A stretch of DNA of 64,000 nt from positions 310,001 to 374,000 of the forward strand of contig NZ_CP013126.1 of the NCBI RefSeq assembly GCF_001441165.1, in the 5' to 3' direction. Source of the stretch: Acidipropionibacterium acidipropionici. GTDB lineage: Bacteria; Actinomycetota; Actinomycetes; Propionibacteriales; Propionibacteriaceae. Both the position numbers and the translations under genes were made by a program. Every line of letters begins with the position of its first letter. Within the stretch, counting starts at the first letter, position 1. Positions 34,535 through 43,766 of this stretch are shown here, piece by piece. Below the pieces are notes generated by a model, which saw only the letters and a program-made list of their open reading frames with translations, searched no databases and was not told where the DNA came from.

Positions 34535-35785
34535 GTGACAACGATCACCTCCCCGGCGACCCTCCTAGTCCCGACCCCCCACTCATCCTCCCCCGACACC
34601 CTTCCCGAAGGGCTGTCCCAGGGCGAACCCGGATACCGTCGCGCCTCCTTGGCCCTGCTTGCGGCAGGGCTGGCCTCCTTCAACGCGCTGTACTGCACCC
34701 AGGCCCTCATGCCGACCCTCACCTCCCAGCTGGGGGCGACGCCGGCCCAGGCCTCGCTCACGGTCAGCGCCGCGACCGGCATCCTGGCGATCACGATCCT
34801 GCCGGTCTCCGTGCTCTCTGAGCGATTCGGGCGCGGACGGCTCATGACGATCTCCGCGATGGCCGCGGTGGTCGTCGGCCTGCTGCTGCCGCTGGCGCCG
34901 AGTCTGGGCTGGCTGGTGGTCGGACGCGGACTCCAGGGCCTGCTGGTGGCGGGAGTCCCCGCCACGGCGATGGCCTGGCTGAGCCAGGAGATCCACCCCC
35001 GCCACCTGCCCCGGGCGATGGGCCTCTATGTGGCTGGAAACACCGTCGGCGGGCTGCTCGGACGCCTGATCCCCTCAGGGGTGCTGCAGTTCACCGGCTG
35101 GCGGCCGGCACTGGGCATCGACATGGCCTTCGCCCTGGTCTGCACGGTGGCGATGGTGACCCTCATGCCGGCCGAGCGGCGGTTCGTGCCCAAACAGCTG
35201 CGCCCCGGAAATGAGCTGCGCACCATGGGCCGGCAATGGGCCGACCGCCGGCTCGCCGGTCTGTTCGGCATCGGGTTCATCTTCATGGGGGTCTTCGTCT
35301 CCCTCTACGACTTCCTGGGCTACCGCCTGACCGCCAGGTTCGGCATGCCGCCCTCTCTCATCGGCCTGGTCTTCCTGCTGTATCTCTTCGGGACGCTGGC
35401 CTCAGCCCGGGCCGGGCATCTGACGGCCACCCGCGGGAGGGGCCCGGCGATGCTCATCGGCGCCGCGATGGCCATTGTCGGGATGCCGCTGGTGGCGTCA
35501 GGCCTGCTGTGGCTGACGCTGCCGGGGGTCGCGCTGTTCACCTACGGATTCTTCACCGTGCACTCGGTCGCCTCCGGGTGGGTCGGGGCCCTGGCGCCCC
35601 GGGCCCGCGGGGAGGCCTCGGGCACCTACCTGGCCTGCTACTACCTGGGCTCCTCGATCCTGGGCTACCTGTCGGGCCACGTCATGCACGCTTTCGGCTG
35701 GACGGGCCTGGTGATGTGGCTCGTGGGACTCATCCTCATCGGGTGCGCCCTGTCGGCCATGGTGGTCCGCTCGGCCCGATCATGA
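34535..35785 (+). CDS. MFS transporter, YnfM-like
   Basis: A 416-residue, 12-helix exporter-type MFS protein. Conserved elements include SFNALYCTQALMPTLTSQLG in helix 1, ILPVSVLSERFGRGRLM and GRGLQGLLVAGVPATAMAWLSQE, close to YnfM/YybF-type permeases that are commonly paired with a divergent LysR gene, as here. Substrate unknown. The GTG at 34535 gives a 45-residue N-terminal extension before helix 1. Confidence 0.87.
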   Translation: MTTITSPATLLVPTPHSSSPDTLPEGLSQGEPGYRRASLALLAAGLASFNALYCTQALMPTLTSQLGATPAQASLTVSAATGILAITILPVSVLSERFGRGRLMTISAMAAVVVGLLLPLAPSLGWLVVGRGLQGLLVAGVPATAMAWLSQEIHPRHLPRAMGLYVAGNTVGGLLGRLIPSGVLQFTGWRPALGIDMAFALVCTVAMVTLMPAERRFVPKQLRPGNELRTMGRQWADRRLAGLFGIGFIFMGVFVSLYDFLGYRLTARFGMPPSLIGLVFLLYLFGTLASARAGHLTATRGRGPAMLIGAAMAIVGMPLVASGLLWLTLPGVALFTYGFFTVHSVASGWVGALAPRARGEASGTYLACYYLGSSILGYLSGHVMHAFGWTGLVMWLVGLILIGCALSAMVVRSARS

Positions 35786-35857
35786 GACGGAACCGAACGC
35801 GGCCGGGCTGCGTCTCATCGAGGTACTGCTCCCACGCAACACACTTGAGGAGTCCTG

Positions 35858-36895
35858 TTGAGCCCCATCGTCTGGACGCTGACCATCGTCGGCCTGCTGG
35901 CCCTGCTGGCCGTCGACTTCATGACCCACGTCCGCAAGGCCCACGCGCCGACGCTGAAGGAGGCGGCGATCTGGTCGGCGGTCTTCGTCGGGGTCGCGCT
36001 GGCCTTCGGCGCGGGGGTCTGGCTCACCGGGGGCGCTGAACTCGGCAAGGAGTACTTCGCCGGTTACGTGACGGAGAAGGCGCTCAGCGTCGATAACCTC
36101 TTCCTCTTCCTGGTCATCATGACCAGCTTCGCGGTGCCGCGGGCCAATCAGCAGAAGGTGCTGATGTTCGGCGTCATCTTCTCCCTGATCGCCCGCACCG
36201 GCCTCATCCTGGCCGGCGCCGCCCTGGTGAACTCCTTCTCCTGGGTCTTCTACATCTTCGGCATCATCCTGCTGTTCACCGCCGGGAGCATGGTCAAGGG
36301 CCACGGCAAGGAGGAGGATCCGGAGGCCGGGGACAACGTCATGGTGCGCCTGGCCCGCAGGTTCATCCACTCCACCGACTACTACGACGGCGACCGGATG
36401 ACCACGATCCACGAGGGCCGGCGGGCCATGACCCCGATGATGCTCGTGATGGTCGCGATCGCCGGCACCGACGTGCTCTTCGCGGTCGACTCCATCCCGG
36501 CGATCTTCGGCCTCACCCAGAACGCTTACATCGTCTTCACGGCGACCGCCTTCTCGCTGCTGGGTCTCCGTCAGCTGTACTTCCTGCTCGACGGCCTGCT
36601 GGACCGTCTGGTCCACCTGTCCATCGGCCTGTCGGTGATCCTCGGGTTCATCGGCGTGAAACTCATCCTCCACGCCCTCCACGAGAACCAGATCCCCTTC
36701 ATCAACGGCGGGCAGCCGCTGCACGTGCCCGAGGTCTCCACGGATCTGTCGCTGCTGGTGATCCTCGGCGTCCTGACCGTCACAGTCATCACCTCGCTCA
36801 TCAGCACTCGACGCGCCGAGAAGCGCGAGGCGGTCGACGCCGAGAGCTCGGGCGAGCCCGCTGACGAGCCGCAGAGCGTCAACTCCCCGTCCTGA
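35858..36895 (+). CDS. TerC-family membrane protein
   Basis: A 345-residue membrane protein with about nine helices. The paired acidic motifs of the family are visible: TEKALSVDNLFLFLVIM and AIAGTDVLFAVDSIPAIFG. Members are linked to tellurium resistance or manganese export (Alx/MeeY/YkoY groups). No yybP-ykoY manganese riboswitch was recognised upstream. The TTG at 35858 is preceded by GAGGAG. A hydrophilic tail follows the last helix; a hairpin terminator comes 8 nt after the stop. Confidence 0.92.
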   Translation: MSPIVWTLTIVGLLALLAVDFMTHVRKAHAPTLKEAAIWSAVFVGVALAFGAGVWLTGGAELGKEYFAGYVTEKALSVDNLFLFLVIMTSFAVPRANQQKVLMFGVIFSLIARTGLILAGAALVNSFSWVFYIFGIILLFTAGSMVKGHGKEEDPEAGDNVMVRLARRFIHSTDYYDGDRMTTIHEGRRAMTPMMLVMVAIAGTDVLFAVDSIPAIFGLTQNAYIVFTATAFSLLGLRQLYFLLDGLLDRLVHLSIGLSVILGFIGVKLILHALHENQIPFINGGQPLHVPEVSTDLSLLVILGVLTVTVITSLISTRRAEKREAVDAESSGEPADEPQSVNSPS

Positions 36896-36902
36896 CGGCC
36901 CG

Positions 36903-36925
36903 GGGGCCGGGATGCGCCCGGCCCC
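36903..36925 (+). terminator. Terminator hairpin after the TerC gene
   Basis: A 9-bp GC-only stem (GGGGCCGGG/CCCGGCCCC) with a 5-nt loop directly follows the stop codon. No U-tract. Confidence 0.65.
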
Positions 36926-37030
36926 GGCTCGGCCGAGAGGCGGGCGCCCGGCGTCATGTGATCCCGCGTTCGCGACACTCTGAGGGGGCCATGTTCGGCA
37001 TAGCACCTCCCGGAACGTAACCTGTGTGCC

Positions 37031-38668
37031 GTGAACTTGACGCGCCGTGGCTTCATCGGGGCGAGCAGTGGCCTGCTCGCCGCCCTCTCGCTGTCTGCCT
37101 GCAACGGATCCGACGACAGACCGGGATCCTCCGGAGCGGGGAACAAGGGCTCCAAGGGCACGCCGGCTCCGGCGTCCATGACCAAGGTCGACGCGGCGCT
37201 GGTGTCCGGTGCGATCCCCACGAAGCTGACGGCGTCGAACCCGCGCACGGTGAGCGCCGCCGTGCCCCAGATCCCCAAGGCCCGTAATCTCACCCAGGCC
37301 CTCGAGGTGGTGCGGGAGCGCACCCTGCGGCAGGCGGCATGGGACAAGGCCAGCGCGGTCGACATCTCCACCAGCTATGTCGCAGCCTCGGCCGACGTCA
37401 TCGGGGTGCTCGTCAAGGCCACCACCACGAAGGCCGGGAAGGAGACGACCGCACTCACATCGCTGTGGTACAACGCCCAGCTGTCCCAGACCTTCTCCCC
37501 CTCGGTCCTCATCTCGTGGCCCGGATGGGCGGACTTCGCGAAGGCCGTCGGCAAGGCGGCCTCCGACGCGTCACTCGACAAGGCCAAGGTGCTCAAGGCC
37601 CTTCAGGACACCCCGGCTCCCTACGGCACGGGTCCGGCCATCGCCTTCGACACCGCCGGCGGCGTGGTCGTCAACTTCCCGCCCGGCGCCGTCAAGGCCG
37701 AGCCCACGGAGGTGCGCGTCCCGAAGAAGACCGTGACCCCCCTGCTCTCGGACTTCGGCGTCCTGGCCGAGGGGGCGTCGAATCATCCGAGCGCCTTCTC
37801 GGGGACGCCGACCACCACCCTGACCTGGTGGAAGCCCGGCCAGAACAAGCCCAGGCCCAGCGGCTCCCCGAACCTTCGCCCCCTGCCGGGGGACTCGACC
37901 GGCCCGGTCACCACCCAGTCGGCCGCACCGTCCGCCTCTGCGAGCCCTTCTGCGAGCCCCTCGCCCTCGGCCGGCGCATCGGGCCCCGAGCACCCGAGCA
38001 CCGCCATCGGCATCGACTGCGTGGCGAACAAGGCGGTCGCCCTCACCTACGACGACGGTCCTGGCCCTGAGACGGCCACGGTGCTGGCGGCCCTGGAGAA
38101 GCACAAGGGTGCGGCGACCTTCTTCGAGATGGGCAACTCCATCGACGCCTATCCCAAGACCACCGTCCTGGTCGCGGCCTCCGGTTACGAGATCGGCTCC
38201 CACACCGTCACCCACCCGGATCTGGCGACCCTGGGCTCCGAGCGGCTCAAGCAGGAGATCACCGGCAACAGCGCCCGGATCAAGAAGCTCATCGGACGGT
38301 CCCCGCTTCTGCTCCGCCCGCCCTACGGCTCCCACAACGAGGCTGCCGACGAGGTGGCCAGCGCCGACGGCATGGCCATCGTCAACTGGAGCGTGGACAC
38401 CGAGGACTGGAAGACCAAGAGCACCAGCGCCACCGAGCAGAAAGTCTTCAACGACGTCAAGATCTACACCGAGCCCATCATCCTGATGCACGACATCCAC
38501 GACTTCACGGTCGCGGCTGCGGGGCCCATCATCGAGAAGCTCACCGCCGAGGGGTACAAGCTGGTCACCGTCTCGGAGATGACGCTCAACACGGGCGGCT
38601 TCCGCACCGGTCACGGCTACTGCCGGGGCACCTCGCTGGTGCAGGACGGCTATCTCTGCAAGGGATGA
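37031..38668 (+). CDS. Lipoprotein polysaccharide deacetylase (NodB domain)
   Basis: A 545-residue exported protein. The N-terminus has a twin-arginine motif (TRRGFIG) and lipobox LSAC, predicting Tat export and lipid anchoring. Residues 45-255 form an uncharacterised domain; a Pro/Ser-rich linker (about 270-315) leads to a NodB deacetylase domain with TYDDGPGPET (Asp341, Asp342), HTVTH (His391, His395), RPPYGSHN and a late LMHDIHD. It probably removes N-acetyl groups from peptidoglycan or another wall glycan. The GTG start lies 7 nt after TAACCT (37018-37023), so it is leaderless. Confidence 0.9.
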   Translation: MNLTRRGFIGASSGLLAALSLSACNGSDDRPGSSGAGNKGSKGTPAPASMTKVDAALVSGAIPTKLTASNPRTVSAAVPQIPKARNLTQALEVVRERTLRQAAWDKASAVDISTSYVAASADVIGVLVKATTTKAGKETTALTSLWYNAQLSQTFSPSVLISWPGWADFAKAVGKAASDASLDKAKVLKALQDTPAPYGTGPAIAFDTAGGVVVNFPPGAVKAEPTEVRVPKKTVTPLLSDFGVLAEGASNHPSAFSGTPTTTLTWWKPGQNKPRPSGSPNLRPLPGDSTGPVTTQSAAPSASASPSASPSPSAGASGPEHPSTAIGIDCVANKAVALTYDDGPGPETATVLAALEKHKGAATFFEMGNSIDAYPKTTVLVAASGYEIGSHTVTHPDLATLGSERLKQEITGNSARIKKLIGRSPLLLRPPYGSHNEAADEVASADGMAIVNWSVDTEDWKTKSTSATEQKVFNDVKIYTEPIILMHDIHDFTVAAAGPIIEKLTAEGYKLVTVSEMTLNTGGFRTGHGYCRGTSLVQDGYLCKG

Positions 38669-38754
38669 CGATCTGCGATGTTGACGGCCGTACTCGTGCA
38701 ACGCGTGACCATGTGTTCACGGGTGGCTGACACGACGTCTTGCCTCATGTCAAG

Positions 38755-40093
38755 ATGTCCGGATGAGCGCAGCGCTTGCCTCAGCTGAAATGTCCGGATG
38801 GAGATGAGTCAGGCGGCGGGTTGGTCGGTCTGGGTGCGACGTTCGGCTAGGCGGATGAGCTGGTTCTGGATGTCGGTGATCCGCCGGGCCAGATCGGCGG
38901 GGTTGAGCCTGTCGTGCTCGGCTGCCAGGCGGGCCCGTGTGGCGGGGTCCAGGACACCGGAGTCGACCAGCCGCTGGTAAGGGGTCTTGGGCTTGTCGTA
39001 GACCCGCTTCTTGCGCCCCGCGGAGGTGGTGGTCCAGCCGATGGCCTTGACGCAGGGCAGTAGGTGGTTCTTGCGGGCCATCACCAGGGGCCACAACTGG
39101 TTGAGCAGCTGAAGCTCGGTTGCGGTCTCGTAGCGGTATCTGAAGGCGTGGCGGCGGACCCAGTCGCCGTTGCGCTGCTCGACGTGGGCGTTGTCGTTCT
39201 TCTTGTAGGGCCGCGAGCGGGACATCGCGATGTCGTGGCCCTTCGCCCAGTCGATGAGGCCCCAGTTGATGAACTCCGACCCGTTGTCGACGTGGACCTC
39301 CGCCACGGGCACGGGCATCTGGTCGACGATCCGGTCCATGCCGGCCCCGATGTGGACGAATGCCTTGTTCTTGACCGTGGTCAGGACCGTGTAGCCGGAG
39401 ACGGGCAGGGTGGCCGACAAGGTCCACAGGAATTCCCCGACCAGGGTGTGGCCGCAGTGGGCCACGGTGTCGACCTCTACCAGCCCGGGATCGGTGATCG
39501 GCCCGTCCAGGCTGGTGCGCAGCGGCACCGCGGCACGCAGGATGTGAGGGGCGGGTCGGGTGGCTGACAGGCCGGCGGCCGGGTAGGCGGCGTCCTTGAA
39601 GGGTTTCAGGTACCTGTCGATGGTGGCCGCCGACATGGAGCGCAGTTCGGTCAGCACCGCGGGGGTGGCCCGGCGGGTGACTTTCCCGAACTCCTTGAAG
39701 CGTTCCAGCCTGTTCAGGGTGTCGTCCATCACGGGGGCCAGGTACTTCCCGGAGGGCTGACCCGTCACGCTCCACACGTGCTGGAGGACCTTCACGGCGT
39801 CGTAGGAGTACTTGCGGGGCCGGGGCCGGCGCTTCTGCTGGGACGCGGCACCTTTCCGCGTCAGGGCTGCCCGGATCGCGCGGCGGGCGTGGTCACGGGT
39901 CCAGCCTGTGGTGGCGGTCAGGGAGTCCAGCAGCACCGACTTGTCCTTCTTCGATGCGGCCCGGTACTGGTGGGCGTACTTCTTGGTGATCTCACGGCGT
40001 GCGGCCATCGACAGCTCCCGATCCATGGCCCGGGCCTACACCGTCAGTACGCGGACATCCTCATCTGAGGCACGTGCTGCCGCATCCGGACCT
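38755..40093 (-). mobile_element. Insertion sequence, about 1.34 kb
   Basis: The element encodes one DDE transposase. Both ends carry related inverted repeats of about 45 bp (38755-38799 and 40048-40092) sharing GTCCGGATG at the tip, TGCCTCAG in the middle and an inner ATGTCCG. The left end therefore holds two TGTCCGGATG copies (38756, 38791), a two-site transposase-binding layout. No clear target-site duplication was seen. Its right tip is about 25 bp from the -35 box of the 6C RNA gene. Confidence 0.85.
38809..40026 (-). CDS. Transposase with integrase (rve) catalytic core
   Basis: A 405-residue transposase. After an N-terminal helix-turn-helix region (TATTGWTRDHARRAIRAAL) and a basic linker, the retroviral-integrase-type core shows Asp in VEVDTVAHCG, Asp in VHVDNGSEF and Glu in DNAHVEQRN, the DDE triad. 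The spacing and intact frame suggest an active or recently active element. IS family assignment (IS481-like or related) is not certain. ATG 40026 is used; the second in-frame ATG (MAARRE) is six codons later. Confidence 0.93.
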   Translation of the reverse strand: MDRELSMAARREITKKYAHQYRAASKKDKSVLLDSLTATTGWTRDHARRAIRAALTRKGAASQQKRRPRPRKYSYDAVKVLQHVWSVTGQPSGKYLAPVMDDTLNRLERFKEFGKVTRRATPAVLTELRSMSAATIDRYLKPFKDAAYPAAGLSATRPAPHILRAAVPLRTSLDGPITDPGLVEVDTVAHCGHTLVGEFLWTLSATLPVSGYTVLTTVKNKAFVHIGAGMDRIVDQMPVPVAEVHVDNGSEFINWGLIDWAKGHDIAMSRSRPYKKNDNAHVEQRNGDWVRRHAFRYRYETATELQLLNQLWPLVMARKNHLLPCVKAIGWTTTSAGRKKRVYDKPKTPYQRLVDSGVLDPATRARLAAEHDRLNPADLARRITDIQNQLIRLAERRTQTDQPAA

Positions 40094-40116
40094 TTTACGT
40101 GAGTCTCGTCGCACGA

Positions 40117-40146
40117 TTGACCCGTCAAACATCGACCGTCTACTCT
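40117..40146 (+). promoter_or_regulatory. Promoter of the 6C RNA
   Basis: TTGACC (40117-40122) and TACTCT (40141-40146) are separated by 18 bp, close to the sigma-A consensus. Transcription would start near 40153. It is the best -35/-10 pair in the window. Confidence 0.8.
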
Positions 40147-40152
40147 AGGAGT

Positions 40153-40266
40153 CACCGCGGGAACTCCCCCCAGATCCCGCGAAGGGCCCGATATGCCACC
40201 CCCTCCCCCGGCGGTGGCGGGCCGCGGGAGGCTCGGTCTTCGGACCGAGCCTCCCGCTTCTTCTTT
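40153..40266 (+). ncRNA. 6C small RNA
   Basis: Two hairpins with cytosine-rich loops define the actinobacterial 6C RNA: GCGGGA/TCCCGC around a loop with six consecutive C (40166-40171), and GCCACC/GGTGGC (40195-40218) around CCCTCCCCC. They are followed by a 15-bp terminator stem with a TTCG loop (40224-40257) and a T-rich tail. 6C RNAs are implicated in growth and stress control in mycobacteria and streptomycetes by base pairing through the C-rich loops. The gene lies between the IS and murJ, which is on the other strand. Confidence 0.92.
40224..40266 (+). terminator. Rho-independent terminator of 6C RNA
   Basis: A perfect 15-bp stem with a TTCG tetraloop is followed by TTCTTCTTT. The stem can also stop murJ transcripts arriving from the other strand. 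Confidence 0.92.
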
Positions 40267-40279
40267 CCCCGACATCCTG

Positions 40280-42220
40280 CTACTTGACGACGTGGAGCTT
40301 TCGCAGGATCGGGGTGACGAGGCTGGCGACCTCCTCGATCTTCAGCAGCTTCGCCACCAGGAGGAACAGGCCGACGAAGAGGCATCCCCCGACGGCCAGG
40401 TTCAGCAGATTCAGCAGGCGTCCTTCACCCAGCAGCCCGATCGCCCAGACCGCGACGCCGGTCGGCACCCCGGCAGCAACGGCAGCGGCCAGCAGACGCA
40501 GCCACTGCCTGGCGATCGACCGCATTCCCAGGCCGTTCATCTGACGCGACGCCACCACGATCCACACCACCGACACGGCGATGTTCGCGAGGGTCTGGGC
40601 CGCGGCCACCGTCCACAGAGCGATGGATGCCGGGACGACGAACACCAGACTCGCCACCAGAAGCTGTGTTCCCGACAGGATGGACTGCATGATGAGGTTC
40701 TGGCGGCCGTCCTCCCGGGCGAAGCAGTAGCGCTGCTGAAGGGTGGAGATACCGAAGGGAAGCAGGCCGATCCCCATGATCGCCACGGCTCCGGCCTGCG
40801 GAATGACCTGCTCGGGTTGCAGACTCAGAATCGTCTGGACGCCGGGACGGGCCAGCACCACCATGGCGATGGAGCACGGGATGATGGCGACCGCGGGCGA
40901 GGTCAGGCCTCTGCGCACCAGGGAGCGTAGCCCGTCGGTGTCGCCGTCGGCGTGGGCAGAACTCATCCTCGGGAACAGGGCGGTGAGGATCGACACGGTG
41001 ATGAGCCCGTGGGGCAGCATGAAGATGAGGAAGGCGTTGTCGTAGGCGCTGATCGAGGACGCCTGCGGATTGTGCACCCGCACCCAGGAGAGCATCTTCT
41101 TGGTGGCGATGCCCACCATCTGCGCAATGAGCAGGGCCGAAAAGGTCCACATGGTCAGCCGTCCGGCCGCCCCCAGCCCGTACCCGCGGATCCCCCACCG
41201 CGGCCTCCAGCGGAACCCTCCGCGCCACAGCGGGATGATGAGGGACAGGCCCTGGACGGCGATGCCCAGCGTGGTCGTCCCGGCCACCACCCACACCATC
41301 GGGGAGCTCCAGCCAGCGGGGTCGCCGTGGCGGCCGAACTGCGCCACGCACCACACCAGGCCGCTGATCTGGATGACGTTGGCCAGCACCGGACTCCACA
41401 TGAAGGCGGCGAACTGCCCCCTCGCGTTGAGCACCTGTCCGAGGATGGCGTAGACCCCGTAGAACAGGATCTGCGGCATGCAGATGAACCCGAACATGAC
41501 GGCGAGCGTGCGTGCCGGGCCGGTTCCCGAGAACGAGAGATTGAGGAGCCACGGCGTGCCCACCGTCGCCAGGACGGCGACGAGGACCACTGCCGCGAAG
41601 GAGACCGTCAACAGCCGGTCGACGAACTCCCGCCCGCCGTCCTTACGTTTCATCGCCTTGACGATCTGCGGGATGAGGATGGCGTTCAGGACGCCGGCCG
41701 AGAGCAGGTTGAAGATGACATTGGGCAGCGTGTTGGCGGCCTGGAAGGTGTCATAGGCCAGTCCGGTGCCGAGCATGACGAAGCTGAGCAGGAATCCGCG
41801 AATCAACCCCAGGATCTTGGAGATGAGCGTCCCGGCGGCCATGATCGAGCTCTCCCGCTTGAGCGACGCCGTCTGCTCGGCCTCGCTCTTGGCGGCCTCT
41901 CCCGGCAGGGTGCCGGCGGCGATCTCGGTGCCGTCTGCAGCTACTGGTGTCCCGACAGCCGGAAGACCCATCCCTGTCGTGGCTGAATCCGGGGAGGCGG
42001 CCCGCCTCGGACCGCGGGCAGCCTCGCGCCGCATCCGGGCCCGGCGCTCCTGGTCCTCGGCCCTCTCGATGGCATGGATGCGCGCCACCAGATCCGAGCG
42101 CAGCATCGTGGCGTCGACGTCCAGAGAGTCGTAGACATCGAAGAATCCGGTGGGGCTGCGGGGCCCCTCGGGCACCTTCAGCAGGTCGTAGACGTCGGTC
42201 TCGGCGAACGACGACCCCAC
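40280..42220 (-). CDS. murJ: Lipid II flippase MurJ (MviN)
   Basis: An integral membrane protein moving lipid II across the membrane for peptidoglycan synthesis. From about residue 122 it has 14 predicted helices, starting RESSIMAAGTLISKILGLIRGFLL with the conserved Ser-Arg-Gly pattern, then YDTFQAANTLPNVIFNLLSAGVLNA, and LPHGLITVSILTALFPRMS. The first ~120 residues are a hydrophilic, charged cytoplasmic extension not present in E. coli MurJ. The GTG at 42220 follows AAGGG; 646 residues. Unlike the mycobacterial protein there is no C-terminal pseudokinase. Confidence 0.93.
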   Translation of the reverse strand: MGSSFAETDVYDLLKVPEGPRSPTGFFDVYDSLDVDATMLRSDLVARIHAIERAEDQERRARMRREAARGPRRAASPDSATTGMGLPAVGTPVAADGTEIAAGTLPGEAAKSEAEQTASLKRESSIMAAGTLISKILGLIRGFLLSFVMLGTGLAYDTFQAANTLPNVIFNLLSAGVLNAILIPQIVKAMKRKDGGREFVDRLLTVSFAAVVLVAVLATVGTPWLLNLSFSGTGPARTLAVMFGFICMPQILFYGVYAILGQVLNARGQFAAFMWSPVLANVIQISGLVWCVAQFGRHGDPAGWSSPMVWVVAGTTTLGIAVQGLSLIIPLWRGGFRWRPRWGIRGYGLGAAGRLTMWTFSALLIAQMVGIATKKMLSWVRVHNPQASSISAYDNAFLIFMLPHGLITVSILTALFPRMSSAHADGDTDGLRSLVRRGLTSPAVAIIPCSIAMVVLARPGVQTILSLQPEQVIPQAGAVAIMGIGLLPFGISTLQQRYCFAREDGRQNLIMQSILSGTQLLVASLVFVVPASIALWTVAAAQTLANIAVSVVWIVVASRQMNGLGMRSIARQWLRLLAAAVAAGVPTGVAVWAIGLLGEGRLLNLLNLAVGGCLFVGLFLLVAKLLKIEEVASLVTPILRKLHVVK

Positions 42221-42297
42221 CCCTTGCGGACCGTCATTGGTCCTGCGGGGTGCCCGATCGTCGTCGGGCAGGCCGGAGCCCGCCCTTCTGCGCGGAG

Positions 42298-43572
42298 TCA
42301 GCGTCCTGTCCCCGCGTAGACGACGGCCTCACCCTCGGAGTCCAGCCCGAAGGCGGTGTGGGCCACCCGCACCGCCTGGTCGACCTGGTCGGCGGCGACC
42401 ACGACCGAGATGCGGATCTCAGAGGTGGAGATCATCTGAAGGTTGATCCCCGCGCCGGCCAGTGCGTTGAAATAGGTGGAGGTGACGCCGGGGTGGGAGC
42501 GCATCCCGACCCCGATCACCGACACCTTGCCGACCTGGTCGTCGTAGAGCAGCTGCTCGAATCCGATCGACTCCTGGGCGTTGTTGAGGGCCTCGACAGC
42601 GGTGCGCCCGTCGGACATCGGCAGGGTGAAGGAGAGGTCGGTGCGGCCGTTCATCACCCGCGACGCGTTCTGGACGATCATGTCGATGTTGATGTCGGCG
42701 TCCGCGATGATCTGGAAGATCTGCGCGGCCCGGCCCACGGCGTCCGGAATGCCGGCGATGGTGATCTTCGCCTCCGAGCGGTCGTGGGCGACTCCGGAGA
42801 TGATGGCCTCTTCCACAGCTGATCCCTTCGTGATGTCTGCCAGGTCCCGGACCCAGGTGCCCGGCTTGTCGGAGAAGGAGGACCGGACGTGGACGGGCAC
42901 GTCCTCGCGGCGCGCGTACTCGACGCACCGCAGGTGCAGGATCTTGGCGCCGCAGGCGGCCATCTCCAGCATCTCCTCGTAACTGATCTCGGGTATCCGC
43001 CGTGCTCCGGGCACGATCCGCGGATCGGCGGTGAAGACGCCGTCGACGTCGGAGTAGATCTCGCAGTACTCGGCACCCAGTGCGCTCGCCAGCGCGACGG
43101 CGGTGGTGTCGGAGGCGCCTCGGCCCAGGGTGGTGACGTCCTTGGTGGTCTGCGAGACCCCCTGGAAGCCGCACACGATGACCACATTGCCGGCGTCCAG
43201 GGACTTCTCGACCCGGCCGGGGGTGATGTCGATGATGCGGGCGTTGCCGTGGGCGGCGGTGGTGATGACGCCGGCCTGCGATCCGGTGTAGCTGCGGGCC
43301 GGCACGCCCAGATCCGACAGGGCCATCGCCAGCAGGGAGGCCGACTGCCGCTCGCCGGTGGTCAGCAGCATGTCGAGCTCCCGGGGAGCGGGCTGCGGAG
43401 ACACCTGGAGGGCCAGGTCCATGAGGTCGTCGGTGGAGTCGCCCATCGCCGAGATGACGATCACGACCTCATTCCCGGCCTGCCTGGTGGCGGCGATCCT
43501 CTTGGCCACCCGCTTGATGGAGCCGGCATCGGCCACCGAGGACCCACCGAACTTCTGGACGACGCGCGTCAT
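42298..43572 (-). CDS. lysC: Aspartate kinase
   Basis: Phosphorylates L-aspartate, first step of the lysine/threonine/methionine pathway and of diaminopimelate for the wall. The 424-residue protein has the kinase signature [53 protein letters not shown], and two ACT regulatory domains at the C-terminus ([20 protein letters not shown] and [19 protein letters not shown]). An internal start for a separate beta subunit is possible, as in corynebacteria. ATG 43572 follows GGGAGGG. The usual partner asd is not in the window. Confidence 0.95.
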   Translation of the reverse strand: MTRVVQKFGGSSVADAGSIKRVAKRIAATRQAGNEVVIVISAMGDSTDDLMDLALQVSPQPAPRELDMLLTTGERQSASLLAMALSDLGVPARSYTGSQAGVITTAAHGNARIIDITPGRVEKSLDAGNVVIVCGFQGVSQTTKDVTTLGRGASDTTAVALASALGAEYCEIYSDVDGVFTADPRIVPGARRIPEISYEEMLEMAACGAKILHLRCVEYARREDVPVHVRSSFSDKPGTWVRDLADITKGSAVEEAIISGVAHDRSEAKITIAGIPDAVGRAAQIFQIIADADINIDMIVQNASRVMNGRTDLSFTLPMSDGRTAVEALNNAQESIGFEQLLYDDQVGKVSVIGVGMRSHPGVTSTYFNALAGAGINLQMISTSEIRISVVVAADQVDQAVRVAHTAFGLDSEGEAVVYAGTGR

Positions 43573-43622
43573 CAACCCTCCCGTGAATGCGGACACTGCA
43601 GTCTATCCAGCTGCTCTGCGCG

Positions 43623-43700
43623 GAGCTAAGGGGACGACCCCTTCGAAACCCCGTGGCGACGGCTCTGAACTACTCAGAACAGCGTCGCAGGCCTCCCGCT
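43623..43700. repeat. Dispersed repeat copy upstream of aspartate kinase
   Basis: The first 32 bp are identical to 23293-23324, including GGGGACGACCCC; the middle diverges (CTGAACTACTCAGAACAG) and the end regains GCGTCGCAGGCCT and CCGCTGCGGGTT. It lies in the divergent gap between aspartate kinase and the DUF1707 gene. Confidence 0.82.
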
Positions 43701-43766
43701 GCGGGTTCAGACAGTGTCCGCGTTCAGAGACAGGGGTCTGGACCGGACCGTCCTACCCTGTTCGTC

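Noticed and set aside
35786-35857. yybP-ykoY manganese riboswitch before the TerC gene
   Set aside because: The gap is only 72 bp and lacks the conserved loops.
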